From: Spisula solida
Taxonomy: Eukaryota > Mollusca > Bivalvia > Venerida > Mactridae
Assembly: GCA_947247005.1 (NCBI GenBank)
Contig: OX365949.1
Location: forward strand, 17,239,130-17,303,129
DNA: 64,000 nucleotides
Direction: 5' to 3'
Of this stretch, positions 53,069 through 64,000 are shown in pieces. Made by a program: the position numbers and the translations under genes. Below the pieces are notes generated by a model. It was not told the origin of the DNA and made no database searches. It saw only the letters and a program-made list of their open reading frames with translations. Position 1 is the stretch's first letter. The number at the start of each line of letters is the position of its first letter.

Positions 53069-56000
53069 GTATGGTTAAACCGTTTGCACAAACTTTTGAT
53101 TCCTTTAAGTAGACCTGACTTAGTTCATACAAAATTCACCAACATTCTGACTTCAAAGTATTTTCAAGGCATTTTTCAGAACATTTACTGAGGTAAAATT
53201 GTATGATTATGACTGTTGGATAAACATGAACATTATTGTCATTGTGGCAACTGCTTTTAAGCACTACTCTTCATACTTAGATGTCCTTCCAGTTATACAA
53301 ATGCTTGTAAACCCACATCATGGCACATGGGTAACTTCATTTGCTCAATTTTCTTGTGTTACTTGTGATAAGCACTCGTTTTTGCCAGTCCTTAAAAGTT
53401 GCTTTTACCCTTCAACATTTTACAGTCAATTGTGTTAAATTGCACTTTTTCCAATTTTCCCATCTTCTCCATTCAACCAACACTCACTGGGACGCCCACC
53501 AGGGCATTGCCATTTTATACAAAATTTCCAGTGAAGTCATGCAAAAGAATACCCTACTGCGCTCAATTCACATTTAAACCCATACCTTTACATACATCTA
53601 ATTGGCAGGAAAATGTGGTTCTGTTTCCTTTTTTACGCCTATAATATATCATTTTGACAACATCTATACACTTTTATACTTATTCAAGGCTGTTTGCCTT
53701 AATTCAAGGGTTTCAGTTAAATTCAAGGACTTTTTAAGGCCTTTGCAACCCTTGAATCAGTTATTTTCATGAGATATTTATCCCCTCCAGTCCTTGCCTG
53801 CTCAGATTTGGTATTTCATCAATTTAGAATAGGCACATCTGTCATCACACAACATCTGTAAAATTCAAACATTCAAGATCATGTGAGAAGATGTCATCAA
53901 TATCACGAACCAAAATGTACTTCGGAATTCAATTTCAAGGACGCTAAAATTACCAGGATCAATATGAACTCAGGTCCCGATCTCACTAAGCATCTCAATC
54001 TGAGCAAGAACTCATCACAAATATCGGCATGGGCCTTAATGTTAATTTCGACGCAAGACAAGACTCAAAATTAGCAAAACAGAAATGTTATTCTTGGTTT
54101 ATTACAGTAAAATTTCAAGAGCTGGAGTTTCAGCTTTATCTCTAATTCCTACACTGAATTTAGCAAAATCTCAATTTCTACTCGAGATGCTTCGGGAGAT
54201 TGGGGCCAGAAGTTACAAATGATTTTCGTATTTAGAGTTATTGCCCTTGACTTATGAAAGTAAACAAGTGTTGAAAGTTTCAATGCTATTACATGTACAC
54301 GATGAGAGAAAAGGTCATAATATTGATAAAACGTTAACTAAGAAAAGTTAAAAATGGGCATAACTCCAAACAAAATGAAGTTACTGGTACTGCACTAGAC
54401 TAATGATGGTGAACAAGTGTTGCAAGTTCCAATGCTATATCAAAGATAGTATATGTATATAAGATATGAACTGAATGCAACTTGCACACAAACTGTATAC
54501 TTACTTATTGGTTATTTGATACAACAAATATTGTTTTTGACTTAATTTATAACTACTAATGTTAATTCAGAGAAACCAGTGATGTTTGTAAAACATGTAT
54601 CATCATGTTATAAATACATGGCAGCTGAAAACTCATAAGAGTTATTATAAATGTACTGATAATGATCATTCTATTTACCAATAAGCCTGATGATCATAGA
54701 ATAAACTGTTATTTTATCTACTGACCAATAGTATTTGATTTTACTTAAATGGATAAAATTTGTACATGTATAATTATAATTACCAAGTTTGTCCCCCATT
54801 GCATCAGCATTACTGGTAAACTCTTGTTCAACATTACTTGGTACAATTACTGAGGCTCTGGAAAATAACAATTTTCAGAATTAATTACAATAATTAATAA
54901 TAGAATTAGTCTACGGTCTAGAAGTATATTGTCAACCTCCTAATGCACCAGTCAATTGAAACCTAGGCCCCCAACCCAAGGGAATAGCGGCAATTTTTAC
55001 TTTTGCTTTTTCAAAACCCGGGTAAAATCATGTTCACACCCCAGAGCCATACAGATGAAAACAACCCCACAAAATTGCCTCGCCCTATACTTCATGGGTA
55101 TAGCCATGGCTATATAACCCTGATATTTAGGGGCGAAACAATAGCCAGGTGCGTGTGGGACACTAGAAAGGGAAAAACATGGGACTGTTTCACCCTCCCT
55201 TCCCTGGGATTTGGTGGATGTGGTTTGAATTGACTGGTGAATAAAATATGAAAATTATAATGGAATGATCATCGTCATAAACCTGGGACTATCTGTCGTA
55301 CGATGAGTATTTGAGTTACACAAACCCTCTTAAGAGTATCGTATGATACCTCTGAGCTCACTATCACATGACAAAATGAGCAGCAATTGAGACTGATCAA
55401 CAAAATAATTCTTGATGTACATCTCCGTACATTCTGTGATAGCCTCGCCAGCATCACACAACACAGAAATCTTGACAGAGGCTCTTCTGTTAAAATATTG
55501 TGTAGATGGCTGTCCCTTTAACTTGATGATAATGTTTAGAGGTGTGTGGGCCCAACATCCAGCTCGATTTTCACCCTGATTCGGATATTTGTTTATATGT
55601 GTCAGACTCAGAGACTTTACTTCACACAGTTTCTATATAATGAATATTAAACTAGCAACCAGCAGGCCCAAGAGAAATAGATCTACACATACAATCACAG
55701 ACACTTGGGGTCTGGACCACGAACCCCTCCCGCTTCGCGCCTGGAAATATTTTTTTTTATTTATCATAAATCCAGACCCATTCACTAATCACACAAACAT
55801 TTGTTGGATGTATTTGATATTAGTAAAACAAATCTACGCAATTCCTCTACTGCTTAAATTAATATTTAAGCTAGAGAGGCATTTACGAATATGTTTTATT
55901 TTTCCCATATACGTTCAATAATGTTTGTGTGTGTGATTAGTGTATGGGTCTGGGTATACAATGTTGATGATAAAATATCCAGGTGCGTAGCTGGGCGGCG

Positions 56001-56337
56001 GTGTCCAGATCCCAGTTGTCCATTGTCTAATCAAAGCGCTACCAAGCGCCTTTATTCAGTTACCACCCGTTCAATTAAATATAGAAGGCAAGGACTACCT
56101 CCCGTGGAAAGCGCTACATAGCGCTCAGCCATGTAAACGGTCCAAGTGTCTGTACATACAATACACAAGCCTTGACAATGGTGAATCTGACCATGGCAAA
56201 GTTTAAGAACTGTTTTAACATAAACCTATCTAATGTCACGCACGTTAATTAAACTTCGTGCTTATGTATAAATAGTGTATACTTCTTGTATTCCACGGCC
56301 AATTGTCGCAAAATTTACATATTTCAAAGACAGATAA
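53069..56337. other. Non-coding, no gene recognised
   Basis: Short chance frames only. 53680-53760 has several TTCAAGG(A/G) words and 54240-54440 has two related units (ACAAGTGTTGAAAGTTTCAATGCTA, ACAAGTGTTGCAAGTTCCAATGCTA split by ~150 bases); these look like decayed repeats. Confidence 0.45.
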
Positions 56338-56580
56338 CTGGTTCGTCGCTCTAGTTATTTACTGGCTCGAACAAGCTACGGCATCAATGAACAATGCCCT
56401 GCAGAAATAGAACAGAAAAGAGAAGAGTTATATCCCCTTCTGAGGCACTTCAAGAAGCAGAAGAAACGAGCGGTCTTGGTTAAAGATAGGCTCTTCGCCG
56501 ATGGTTCGGAGGTCAGAGCTGGAGACGTTAACCTTCCAGACGAGCGGAACAACACACCAAACGTGAACACTCGACTGTAG
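56338..56580 (+). pseudogene. LINE ORF1 C-terminal domain fragment
   Basis: 81 open codons ending at TAG 56578-56580. YGINEQCPAEIEQKREELYP, LLRHFKKQKKRAVLV and KDRLFADGSEV match the pattern of the L1-type ORF1 (transposase_22) C-terminal domain: INEQxP, RR/KR-ELYP, and a KDkLfidG strand. That domain helps bind the element's RNA. The RRM and coiled coil upstream are missing. The ORF2 start follows within about 30 bases, as expected for one element. Confidence 0.7.
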
Positions 56581-56599
56581 GATTGCCATGGTGGCTCTA

Positions 56600-57690
56600 T
56601 AAAACATTGACAAATTGACATTCTGTTGTTTGAATGTGTGTGGAATTAGTGCTAAGTTAAATTTGACATATTTTCTTGTCTCGAAACTTATCTAGATGAC
56701 ATTGATATAGTTGATATTGAAAATTTCGATGTTTTTACAAAAAATAGAAAACAGAATGTTTTAAAAAAATCAGGAGGTATGGCTACATTTGTTAAATCTT
56801 CAATATCGGAACATTTTTCAATAATAGACACAAACTGTGAATATGTTCAGTTGTTCAAAATTTCAAAAGTTTTGTTTAATACAGACGAAGATATTGTATT
56901 TGGGACTGTCTACGTCCCTCCAGAAAATAGTAAATATATTTCACAAATTTTATGTGATGATTTTTATTCTGAACTAGGCCTTTACAATACTGAAAATAAC
57001 TATGTTATTCTAATGGGTGATTTTAAAGCAAGAACGGGACTTTTAAATGCTATAACTGAGGTTGACAATACTATGCTCGATGCTTTAGATATAAGTAATG
57101 ATCTACTTAACGATACTAATTTAGCACAGGAAATTAAGCATAATGGAATGCTATTCACACGAAGTTCCCAAGATACTACCGTAAATCGTTTTGGAAGAGA
57201 TCTATCTAGTTTTTGCAAAACTAATGAAATGGTTATATTAAACGGACGGGCATTTAATGACAAAAACCAGGGAAAATACATTTGTAGTAACACATCTGTT
57301 ATTGACTATGTAATATCATCTACAAATGCCATCCATCTATTCAGTTGTTTTGATACTCTAGATTTTTGTCCTCTCCTTTCTGATGTACATTGCCCAATCT
57401 CGTTTGAACTTAAAAAAAGCATCATTACACAAACAGACCCTCGACCTCCGTCAAACGATGCACATATCAAACGTTGGTCAAATGATCATTGCCAACAATT
57501 CATTGACAATATAGACACTGTTAACATCGTAAGTATAATCCAACACGGTTAGAAAGCGAAAATATGGATAAAAAACGCCATCAATAGCATCGTTTCTAGC
57601 ATAGAGCAGGTTATCCTTAATTCTGCTAAGAATACCTTTGGTACTTTTAACGATAACAATCATGCTAAGACAAGAATAATAATACAGGTA
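56600..57690 (+). pseudogene. LINE ORF2 endonuclease, broken
   Basis: The beginning reads CCLNVCGISAKLNL (56616 on), the typical start of an APE endonuclease. A frameshift near 56670-56690 follows. The next frame (to the stop at 57552) reads CLETYLDDIDIVD, SGGMATFVKSSI, FGTVYVPPENSKY, VILMGDFKARTG, NTSVIDYVISS and LLSDVHCPISF (catalytic Asp-His). In-frame sequence beyond the TAG (KIWIKNAINSIVSSIEQVIL) continues to about 57690, where the element ends. Alignment with the LINE at 43245 shows the same domain, not the same family. The normal fold-critical Glu is in the frameshift zone. Confidence 0.8.
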
Positions 57691-59304
57691 AGCGATTTTA
57701 TATTATTAGTAACTATATATTTACCAGATGTTCAGTATTCATTTTATTATAATATATTCAAATTATTCCTATCAAGTCAAGCCAAGTCAATTTAAAATGT
57801 TATTTCCCTGTAAAACCGTAATCTTTATGTTTGAAATTAACATTACTGTTACACATTGAAATTTACTTAACTGAATATCACGTCCTAGTTTAGTGTTGGT
57901 GTTTTCATTGACACATTGTACATAATAATGTTCCATACTTAGAACAATGGTCTCCCCTTTCACAGTTTATGATAAACTGCCACAGATCAATGTAGACTCA
58001 TATGTATACACACGTCTTTCATCCGTCGTTTTTTTTTGCTTGTGTGATTAATAAGTTTTATCCATATTTGATGTTTTACGGGCATAATGACAAAACATAC
58101 AAGAAAATTAACATCCTTTGCGGAAATTTACATTGCGTGTCCGCCACCGGGAAAAAAGGTTCCTTCATGGGTACACAGACCCATTATATCAGACAAGACG
58201 GTCAACGACTACATAACCCATGTATTTTTAAAACCGATAGGGAAGTCAACGGAAAGAGTACACCCCAATAACCCGTATGTGTACCGGGAAGAAGCGGACT
58301 GGATATAATTACGCGTAGTAATCGCGTAGAATAAATATTGCTGTAGTCAACACAATTCTTTGTCGTTGTTTTCTCTCATTTTACCTCCGTATTATTGTTT
58401 TATTCTTAACCCATTACCTCATAGCAACGTGTTTTGACATATCAGCAGAAAAAGTGTTATTTTGTCAATTCAGTATCATCCTATAATCCTATTAACATAT
58501 ATTTTGTCTACAGCAGGCGAAACATGTTTTAGAGACGGAAGAGAAGTTTGTCTTAAACACCAGTTTTACATATTTTATTGAAATATCATCACGACTTTAA
58601 TGACAAATTACCAAAACTGATACACTATAGGAAATAGTTTTGTTAATATATATATTATATATGCCTCAATAATACAAGAGAAGCAGGTAACGTATATTAC
58701 AGAGGCATATCTATGGCGCCATACCAAAAAAAATATCCGAAAGAAAAACGCGCCATACCAAAAAAAATATCCGAAAGAAAAACAAAATATTTCTCTGTAG
58801 TCACGAGCATAAAACGATGAAGAAAGAAACAAATTTATTTCTGAATACATGTATATTATTACAGATGAAATTAACAGTAAGTAGATATATATTTTATTTT
58901 CGTCTCATTTATGTACATACATATATCAAACACATTTAACGTAACAGGTAAAACTAAGTACACAATCATTCAATCTTGAATTATAGGAGACGTATGATAA
59001 TCATATAATAATCTAATTATCATAATTCCATATCTAGTTCTCCATAAATTACGATTACATTAGTAATGAACAATATTCACATATGTAAAACTAAGAGACT
59101 GTCGTGAATGCGTTGTATTAAAATACTGCTAAATTAATTATTATTTAAGAAACTGATATTTGTAAGTGGGGCACTAATTCGCTAATAAAAAACATTTTAA
59201 TAAATCATTTATCACCCCGGTCAGACCGTAGATGAACTGATTTACAACAGTCTCTTAGATGTCACTAAAACTACAAGAATAAAAATAAAAAAGATACAAA
59301 TACA
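57691..59304. other. Non-coding, nothing recognised
   Basis: A 34-bp tandem duplication (GCGCCATACCAAAAAAAATA) lies at 58716-58783. No gene was recognised. Confidence 0.5.
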
Positions 59305-59607
59305 TTATTTACACAGATAAAATTGTCTTTTTTGCAAAATCATAAAGCAGGTTTTGGCACAAATTCTTAAAACACTCTTCTCTGTAAGAAGAACCCTTAG
59401 TTTATTACTATCATTAAGAGAATAAAATTCTGGATAAATAGTAGCAACCTGTTCAAACAGGACATTTCTTAAATCAGTGTACAAATTACAATTTAAAAGA
59501 ACATGTGCTTCATCTTCTAAAACTTGACAGTACTGACAAACACGTTCGGCTAAGGGTAAGCCTTCATATCGCCCTGTCTCAATGTGTATTGGAGCATCTC
59601 CACATCT
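59305..59607 (-). pseudogene. LINE ORF2 C-terminus, antisense fragment
   Basis: 100 open codons on the minus strand with PIHIETGRYEGLPLAERVCQ, the terminal knuckle (CQYC...DEAHVLLNC), and the ending RICAKTCFMILQKRQF, CK, stop. It matches the fragment at 30139-30402 and so belongs to the same or a sister family. The 5' break at 59607 abuts a (TAAG)n tract at 59609-59632. Confidence 0.8.
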
Positions 59608-59608
59608 A

Positions 59609-59632
59609 AATAAGTAAGTAAGTAAGTAAGTA
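59609..59632. repeat. (TAAG)n microsatellite
   Basis: Five to six TAAG units directly beside the truncated LINE. Confidence 0.85.
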
Positions 59633-62063
59633 ATACAAAAGTTTGTATCAGTTTTTGTAACATATTTTTGTTTGGGAAAATAAATGATAGAAGTAGAGGC
59701 GAATAAATGTTATGTTTGGTATTCTTTCATTTAGAAATGACTGTGTATTCTGAGAATATATGACAATGTAACACAATGTTCAGTTTTCATCATTTTATTC
59801 TACACTTTCAAATCTACTTTCTATCAAACGATTTTCCAAACATAAGTTCACACCCTGTACAGATCACAGGCAATACAATTGAAGAACAATTCACTGGACA
59901 TCTATGGTCTTCTCCAACAAACTTCACTATGCTATGGCAGCTGTCACATTCCAATGATTTCTGCAAATTCGACAAATGACGTTCTGGAAAAAAGCAAATG
60001 ATGACAATCATCACAGTATAGTTTAACGTTTTAAAATTGGACATATAAGTAAGAGCAATTTAAGTACGGACAAACAAGTATACTTACAAATAGACACTAC
60101 AATGCTTCTGAACACTTGATAAAAACCATATTGATACGATTATTCTGACATTCTTACAGGACAATGTAACTTACCCTCAGATCTGAAGTTATCTTCATTG
60201 GCCACTGAATAACCAGAAAAACGCACAATTCGCTAAAATAGCTGTCAGCGTAGGGAAAAATAGCTACTTGTTGATAACTTATGTCTTCTGACATGGACAA
60301 TGTCAGTATCTACACATAAGAACAATACTTTTTCAGGTACAGTCACGTTTAATATATTTATTTTTCTATTAAGTTTAATCACAAAATAGCAAAAATACCC
60401 TGTCACAAGATGCAGTGCTCTATTTTGTCCTGTTTTATAACACTGAGATGTATGCTTTTTTAATTTTTTTAGAACGGACTTGAATAAAAATAAGGTTGAA
60501 ATTTGATTAAATAATTATGCTGACATCTGAAGGAAACAAATCAAACAAAATTCGCGATTTTGACATGTCACAGAATTCTATGTGAACTACTTTACAGTAT
60601 TTGAGCGAAATTAATACATGTATAGCCCATGCATGTACCTACAACAAATCTAACAGTCCAAGAAAACATAGAATACATGTAAAACATAAATAATATGTGC
60701 GTTTATTTTACAAAAGCTATTATTAAAACTATAAAAAAAATATTAAAGAAAGTTAGAATTGCCCAAATGTACGTTTAAGTGCGAACTACGTTACCATGTA
60801 TTCTACTACTATAGGGTAATAGCAGGATGTCTTAGTGTGTATGTGATGATGCCAATGTAGCATCTATAATGAAGTTGTGAAAACTTGGTCATCTCCGATT
60901 CACATAAAATTGTAACACTTCACGCAACACTTTCTGTGAACTACGTGACTGCATATATCTGAAAAAGTCAAATTGTTCATGAGCAGGACTTATTTCTCAA
61001 ACGATATTGTATCCGTGCATCCATGAGATTGGTGATGGAAATGCAGGAGATTTCAATAAAATACAGGAGATTTTTCTTGCTCGTACTATCGACTAAAATT
61101 AATGAAGTTTATATGCAGTTTGCACATATTTTACTTGTTTTACAATACCATACATGCATACATGTTTCGTGAAGTAATTTAAACTAGTGTTTGGGATGAT
61201 ATTCATGATGTAAACAACAAATGTCCAGTATGTTCAAGTCTTAGGACTCATAGTTAAAACATTTGTAAGTTACCAAACCAAATGCTGACAGGACATGTAT
61301 TAGTTATTGTTGCATTTATGATATACAAGTTCATTTATCATAAATCTAAAAAGAAGACATGTCAAGCAGAAGAATACCTGATAAAAAAACCATAGAAAAG
61401 AACTCATATATTCAAAATGGTGCTAACATATTCATTCAAACTCAAAAATGCATTGATAATACAGAAATTAAATAAATTCAGTTAATTCTAAAGCTTCAAA
61501 AATGTATCTGAAATTGATGTGAACTGAATATCATGCACATTCCAAATCACAATCTAAAACATTTTGATTTCTGAGATTCTTACGCGGATTTTTGTCAAAT
61601 CCGGTAGATTTTATCTAAATGCGGGAGTGCGTGAGTTAATGCTCAAATGCGGTAGACTCACGCACGATCCGGGAGATATGGCATGCATGAAGTGCCATAG
61701 TGAAGTTTGTTGACCACTGTCTCTTATAATTCTGTATAGAATGGCAATGTATATATCGTTGGGTGACCTATTTTGACGCTGACCTAATTCGACGCCATGT
61801 TTGTTTTGACCTCGCTTTTGATTTTCGGCAATTCCCATGACGTCATTTTTCCCGTGGATTAGTTTCGAGACGAATAGCAAATGTCGATCTTGTCAAAGTA
61901 GAGTGTTAAAAATAATCGGCATCCATTTTTTGATCGTTTGTGACTGCGTGTTCGAAAAGTTTTATTTTTTCTTAGTTCCAATTAAACTCTGTCCAAAAGT
62001 AGCTTAATTTGATAGAAAAACTTAACAAAAGGGAAAATTTCTACAACCGACTTCGCCGCACCG
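59633..62063. other. Non-coding, nothing recognised
   Basis: No gene supported. 61600-61680 has two ATGCGG(G/T)AG units with a GTGCGTGAGTTAATGCTC / GACTCACGCACGA pair; their nature is unknown. Confidence 0.45.
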
Positions 62064-62100
62064 CCATATTTGGACAAGTCATGTGACTGGCATGTGACCA
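62064..62100 (-). promoter_or_regulatory. CArG-like box with E-boxes, promoter-like
   Basis: CCATATTTGG (62064-62073) is a perfect CArG consensus. On the minus strand it reads on into AAATATGGCGG, a YY1-like initiator. GTCATGTGAC (62079-62088) and CATGTGACC (62091-62099) are M-box-like E-boxes. The set resembles the Rab promoter arrangement, but no downstream gene is visible on either strand. Confidence 0.3.
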
Positions 62101-62529
62101 GATCGATCAATTTGTCAGAATTATCACTTTCTGGTAGAGTGTATGCTTTATGTTACTTAATACGTTAATTAACGCAAGTTATTTGTAATTCAAATGTAAT
62201 TGGCTATTAGTGATGGCTTGTAGTTGAATGTAAAATCAATGAATTAAAAAAATATCATTGCTTATTTTTTTCATGTTATTCAAACATTCAATTCCCGTAC
62301 CGCTCTGACATCGGCGATTGCATAAGGTCAGACAGGCAGATGATTTCACCTCACCCACTGCATGGGATTTTCCTCCAGCAAAGGCATATACAGAATAATA
62401 TATCTATAAACTGATGCCAAAATAAATCAGCCTAATCCTTTATTGACTTGTTGATTCATTTAATTATGCAGCAAAGCTGGTGCTTTTAAGCACGCACACG
62501 CTTAATACGCATTGTATCACTATATGGAT

Positions 62530-62593
62530 TTTTATAATTTTTATAATAATTGTATATGTACATTGATGAGACATTAATAAAATATAATATAAT
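62530..62593 (+). mobile_element. LINE 3' tail, minimal copy
   Basis: TGTACATTGATGAGACATTA and AATAAAATATAATATAAT match the LINE tail at 30630-30675. The insertion is truncated to its last ~60 bases. Confidence 0.6.
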
Positions 62594-62671
62594 GTTACGA
62601 CTGATACAAGTTTTCCCATACTGCCGTTAATTTATAACAGGTGGTCCACTAATTTTCCCCTGGTAAACCAA

Positions 62672-62687
62672 CCCCCCCCCCCCCCCC
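62672..62687. repeat. (C)n tract
   Basis: Sixteen consecutive C residues. Confidence 0.9.
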
Positions 62688-63491
62688 TCTAAATGGGATG
62701 AACGCGCATGCGCTGCGCCATTGTACTTGACACAAGGCTTTCCCAGTCAGTTTACAAGGAAATTATCTGGACGCAGAATAAGCGGGGATACAGATATAAG
62801 GGTTAGGGACTGGTTTGGTGTGTTTGCTGTATGAAAACCACACAACTAACTGTTTAATAAGTTACGATCGTGAGAACTTGAAATAATATATAAATATAAT
62901 TGGTTAGTTAAGGTAAAATACATCATAAACTTTGTTAAAAAGAAAAAGGTCACTCTTATTTTGCTCAAGTTTTGGTGAACCAACGTCTTTTCGGTGTGTT
63001 TGAGCGAAGTGCGTATATTTCATTAATGTATTGTACTCGGCTAATTCGTTTTCGTGATGAAATTTAATCAGATGATTTATAAATGAATTTACTTAAAACT
63101 TTTTTTAAAAAACCCCATCAAATCCTAATAAAAATAGGATCTCCCAAATCAATGAACATTTTTAACTCCTAAATGAGAGAGGGAAAGCTAGAAGTTATGC
63201 TTGAATTAAAAATCATAAATTATATATTAAAATCTTTAATGTGTTTTTGCTTCATTGGTGCAGACAGAAATAACCTTTGTACAAGGTGTGACGAGATCTA
63301 TAAAAAGAAAGTATAAAACCTTATTCGGTAATACATGTAGCTATATAACAAGTCGAAGTTGGTACCCGGTACAGCAGATTCAGATGATTGCCTAATACCC
63401 AATAATATTTTTAAAAAATGTTCGTACGCATAGCAATTTGAAACCATTACGAGCGCCTTTATAGGACTAAGGGCGCCACCAACGTAATTCC
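62688..63491. other. Non-coding, nothing recognised
   Basis: AT-rich sequence leading into the terminal satellite. Confidence 0.5.
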
Positions 63492-64000
63492 CGTGGGACT
63501 GAGGTTAGAGCACATGGCTTGTAGTCCGGGGACTGTAGTTAGAGCACATGGCTTGTAGTACGGGGACTGTAGTTAGAGCACATGACTTGTAGTCCGGGCT
63601 AACCACATGGCTTGTAGTCCGGGGACTGTGATTAGAGCACGTGACTTGTAGTACGGGGACTGTCGTAAGAGCGCATGACTTGTAGTCCGGGGACTGTCAT
63701 AAAAGCACATGGATTGTAGTTCAAGGACTGTGGTTAAATCACACGATTTGTAGTCCGGGGACTGTCGTAAGAGCACATGCCTTATAGTCCGGGGACTGTC
63801 GTAATAGCACATGACTTGTAGTCCGGAGACTGTCGTAATATCACATGACTTGTAGTCCGGGGACTGTCGTAAGAGCACATGCCTTATAGTCCGGGGACTG
63901 TCGTAAGAGCACAAGACTTGTAGTCCGGGGACTGTCGTAAGATCACATGACTTGTAGTCCGGGGAATGTCGTAATAGCACATGACTTGTAGTCCGGGGAC
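63492..64000. repeat. 34-bp satellite, ~15 copies, runs off the window
   Basis: Unit GGGGACTGTCGTAAGAGCAC plus ATGACTTGTAGTCC. GGACT and AGTCC within each unit can pair. Early units read TAGTTAGAGC and GGCTTG; later units are more uniform. The array continues past base 64000. Confidence 0.95.

Noticed and set aside
63573..63980. 135-codon open frame on the minus strand
   Set aside because: It is the 34-bp satellite read through; the repeated residues come only from the array.

Overview
This window looks like nuclear DNA of a bivalve mollusc, probably a clam-like species. The evidence is an intron-split host gene with canonical GT-AG junctions, AT-rich non-coding DNA, frequent TACATGTA-type words, and several repeat types that I know from bivalve genomes: AGCTCACC-ended repeats, CAGGGGCGTAGCC-ended MITEs, tRNA-derived SINEs, a Penelope-like element and non-LTR retrotransposons. 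The phylum is an inference from these hallmarks, not from a search.

I can support one host gene. A Rab small GTPase of the Rab22/Rab31 type (Rab5 group) lies on the + strand in seven coding exons between 6890 and 21663. It encodes 199 residues with every GTPase motif and a C-terminal CysCys prenylation site. Its first coding exon holds only 12 codons and is separated by 5.35 kb from exon 2. Most of the gene is intron, and the introns carry much of the repeat load: a 3-kb Mutator-like foldback element with a second transposon nested in it (intron 1), a MITE (intron 2), a whole antisense Penelope-like retroelement itself split by a 563-bp insertion (intron 3), a TA-flanked MITE and two SINEs (intron 4), and two tandem-rich molluscan repeats (introns 5 and 6).

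Layout. 1-6.5 kb: three inverted-repeat elements, a small tandem repeat and a decayed antisense LINE. 6.7-22.5 kb: the Rab gene. 22.9-29 kb: tandem-structured repeats, a SINE, a 25-bp minisatellite and a Penelope-type 3' remnant. 29-34.3 kb: a two-copy repeat family, a LINE tail, a 406-bp TIR element and a 42-bp minisatellite. 34.3-42.9 kb: largely featureless apart from SINEs, short tandem repeats and a MITE. 43.2-47.2 kb: a LINE with a long uninterrupted ORF2 (endonuclease-RT-zinc knuckle), the best preserved mobile gene here. 47.2-56.3 kb: MITEs, TIR elements and LINE tails. 56.3-57.7 kb: a LINE remnant that joins an L1-type ORF1 C-terminus to a broken endonuclease. 57.7-64 kb: a LINE C-terminus, a LINE tail, a possible promoter-like site and a 34-bp satellite that runs off the end.

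I did not find a clearly new multi-gene system. The most interesting observations are the covarying hammerhead-ribozyme-like cores in two Penelope-type 3' ends, the foldback element whose arms are built of a 17-bp tandem unit and which has an 11-bp target duplication, a TIR element carrying a seven-copy GCGACATTTAGCGTC array, and repeats that carry regular nuclear-receptor half-sites.
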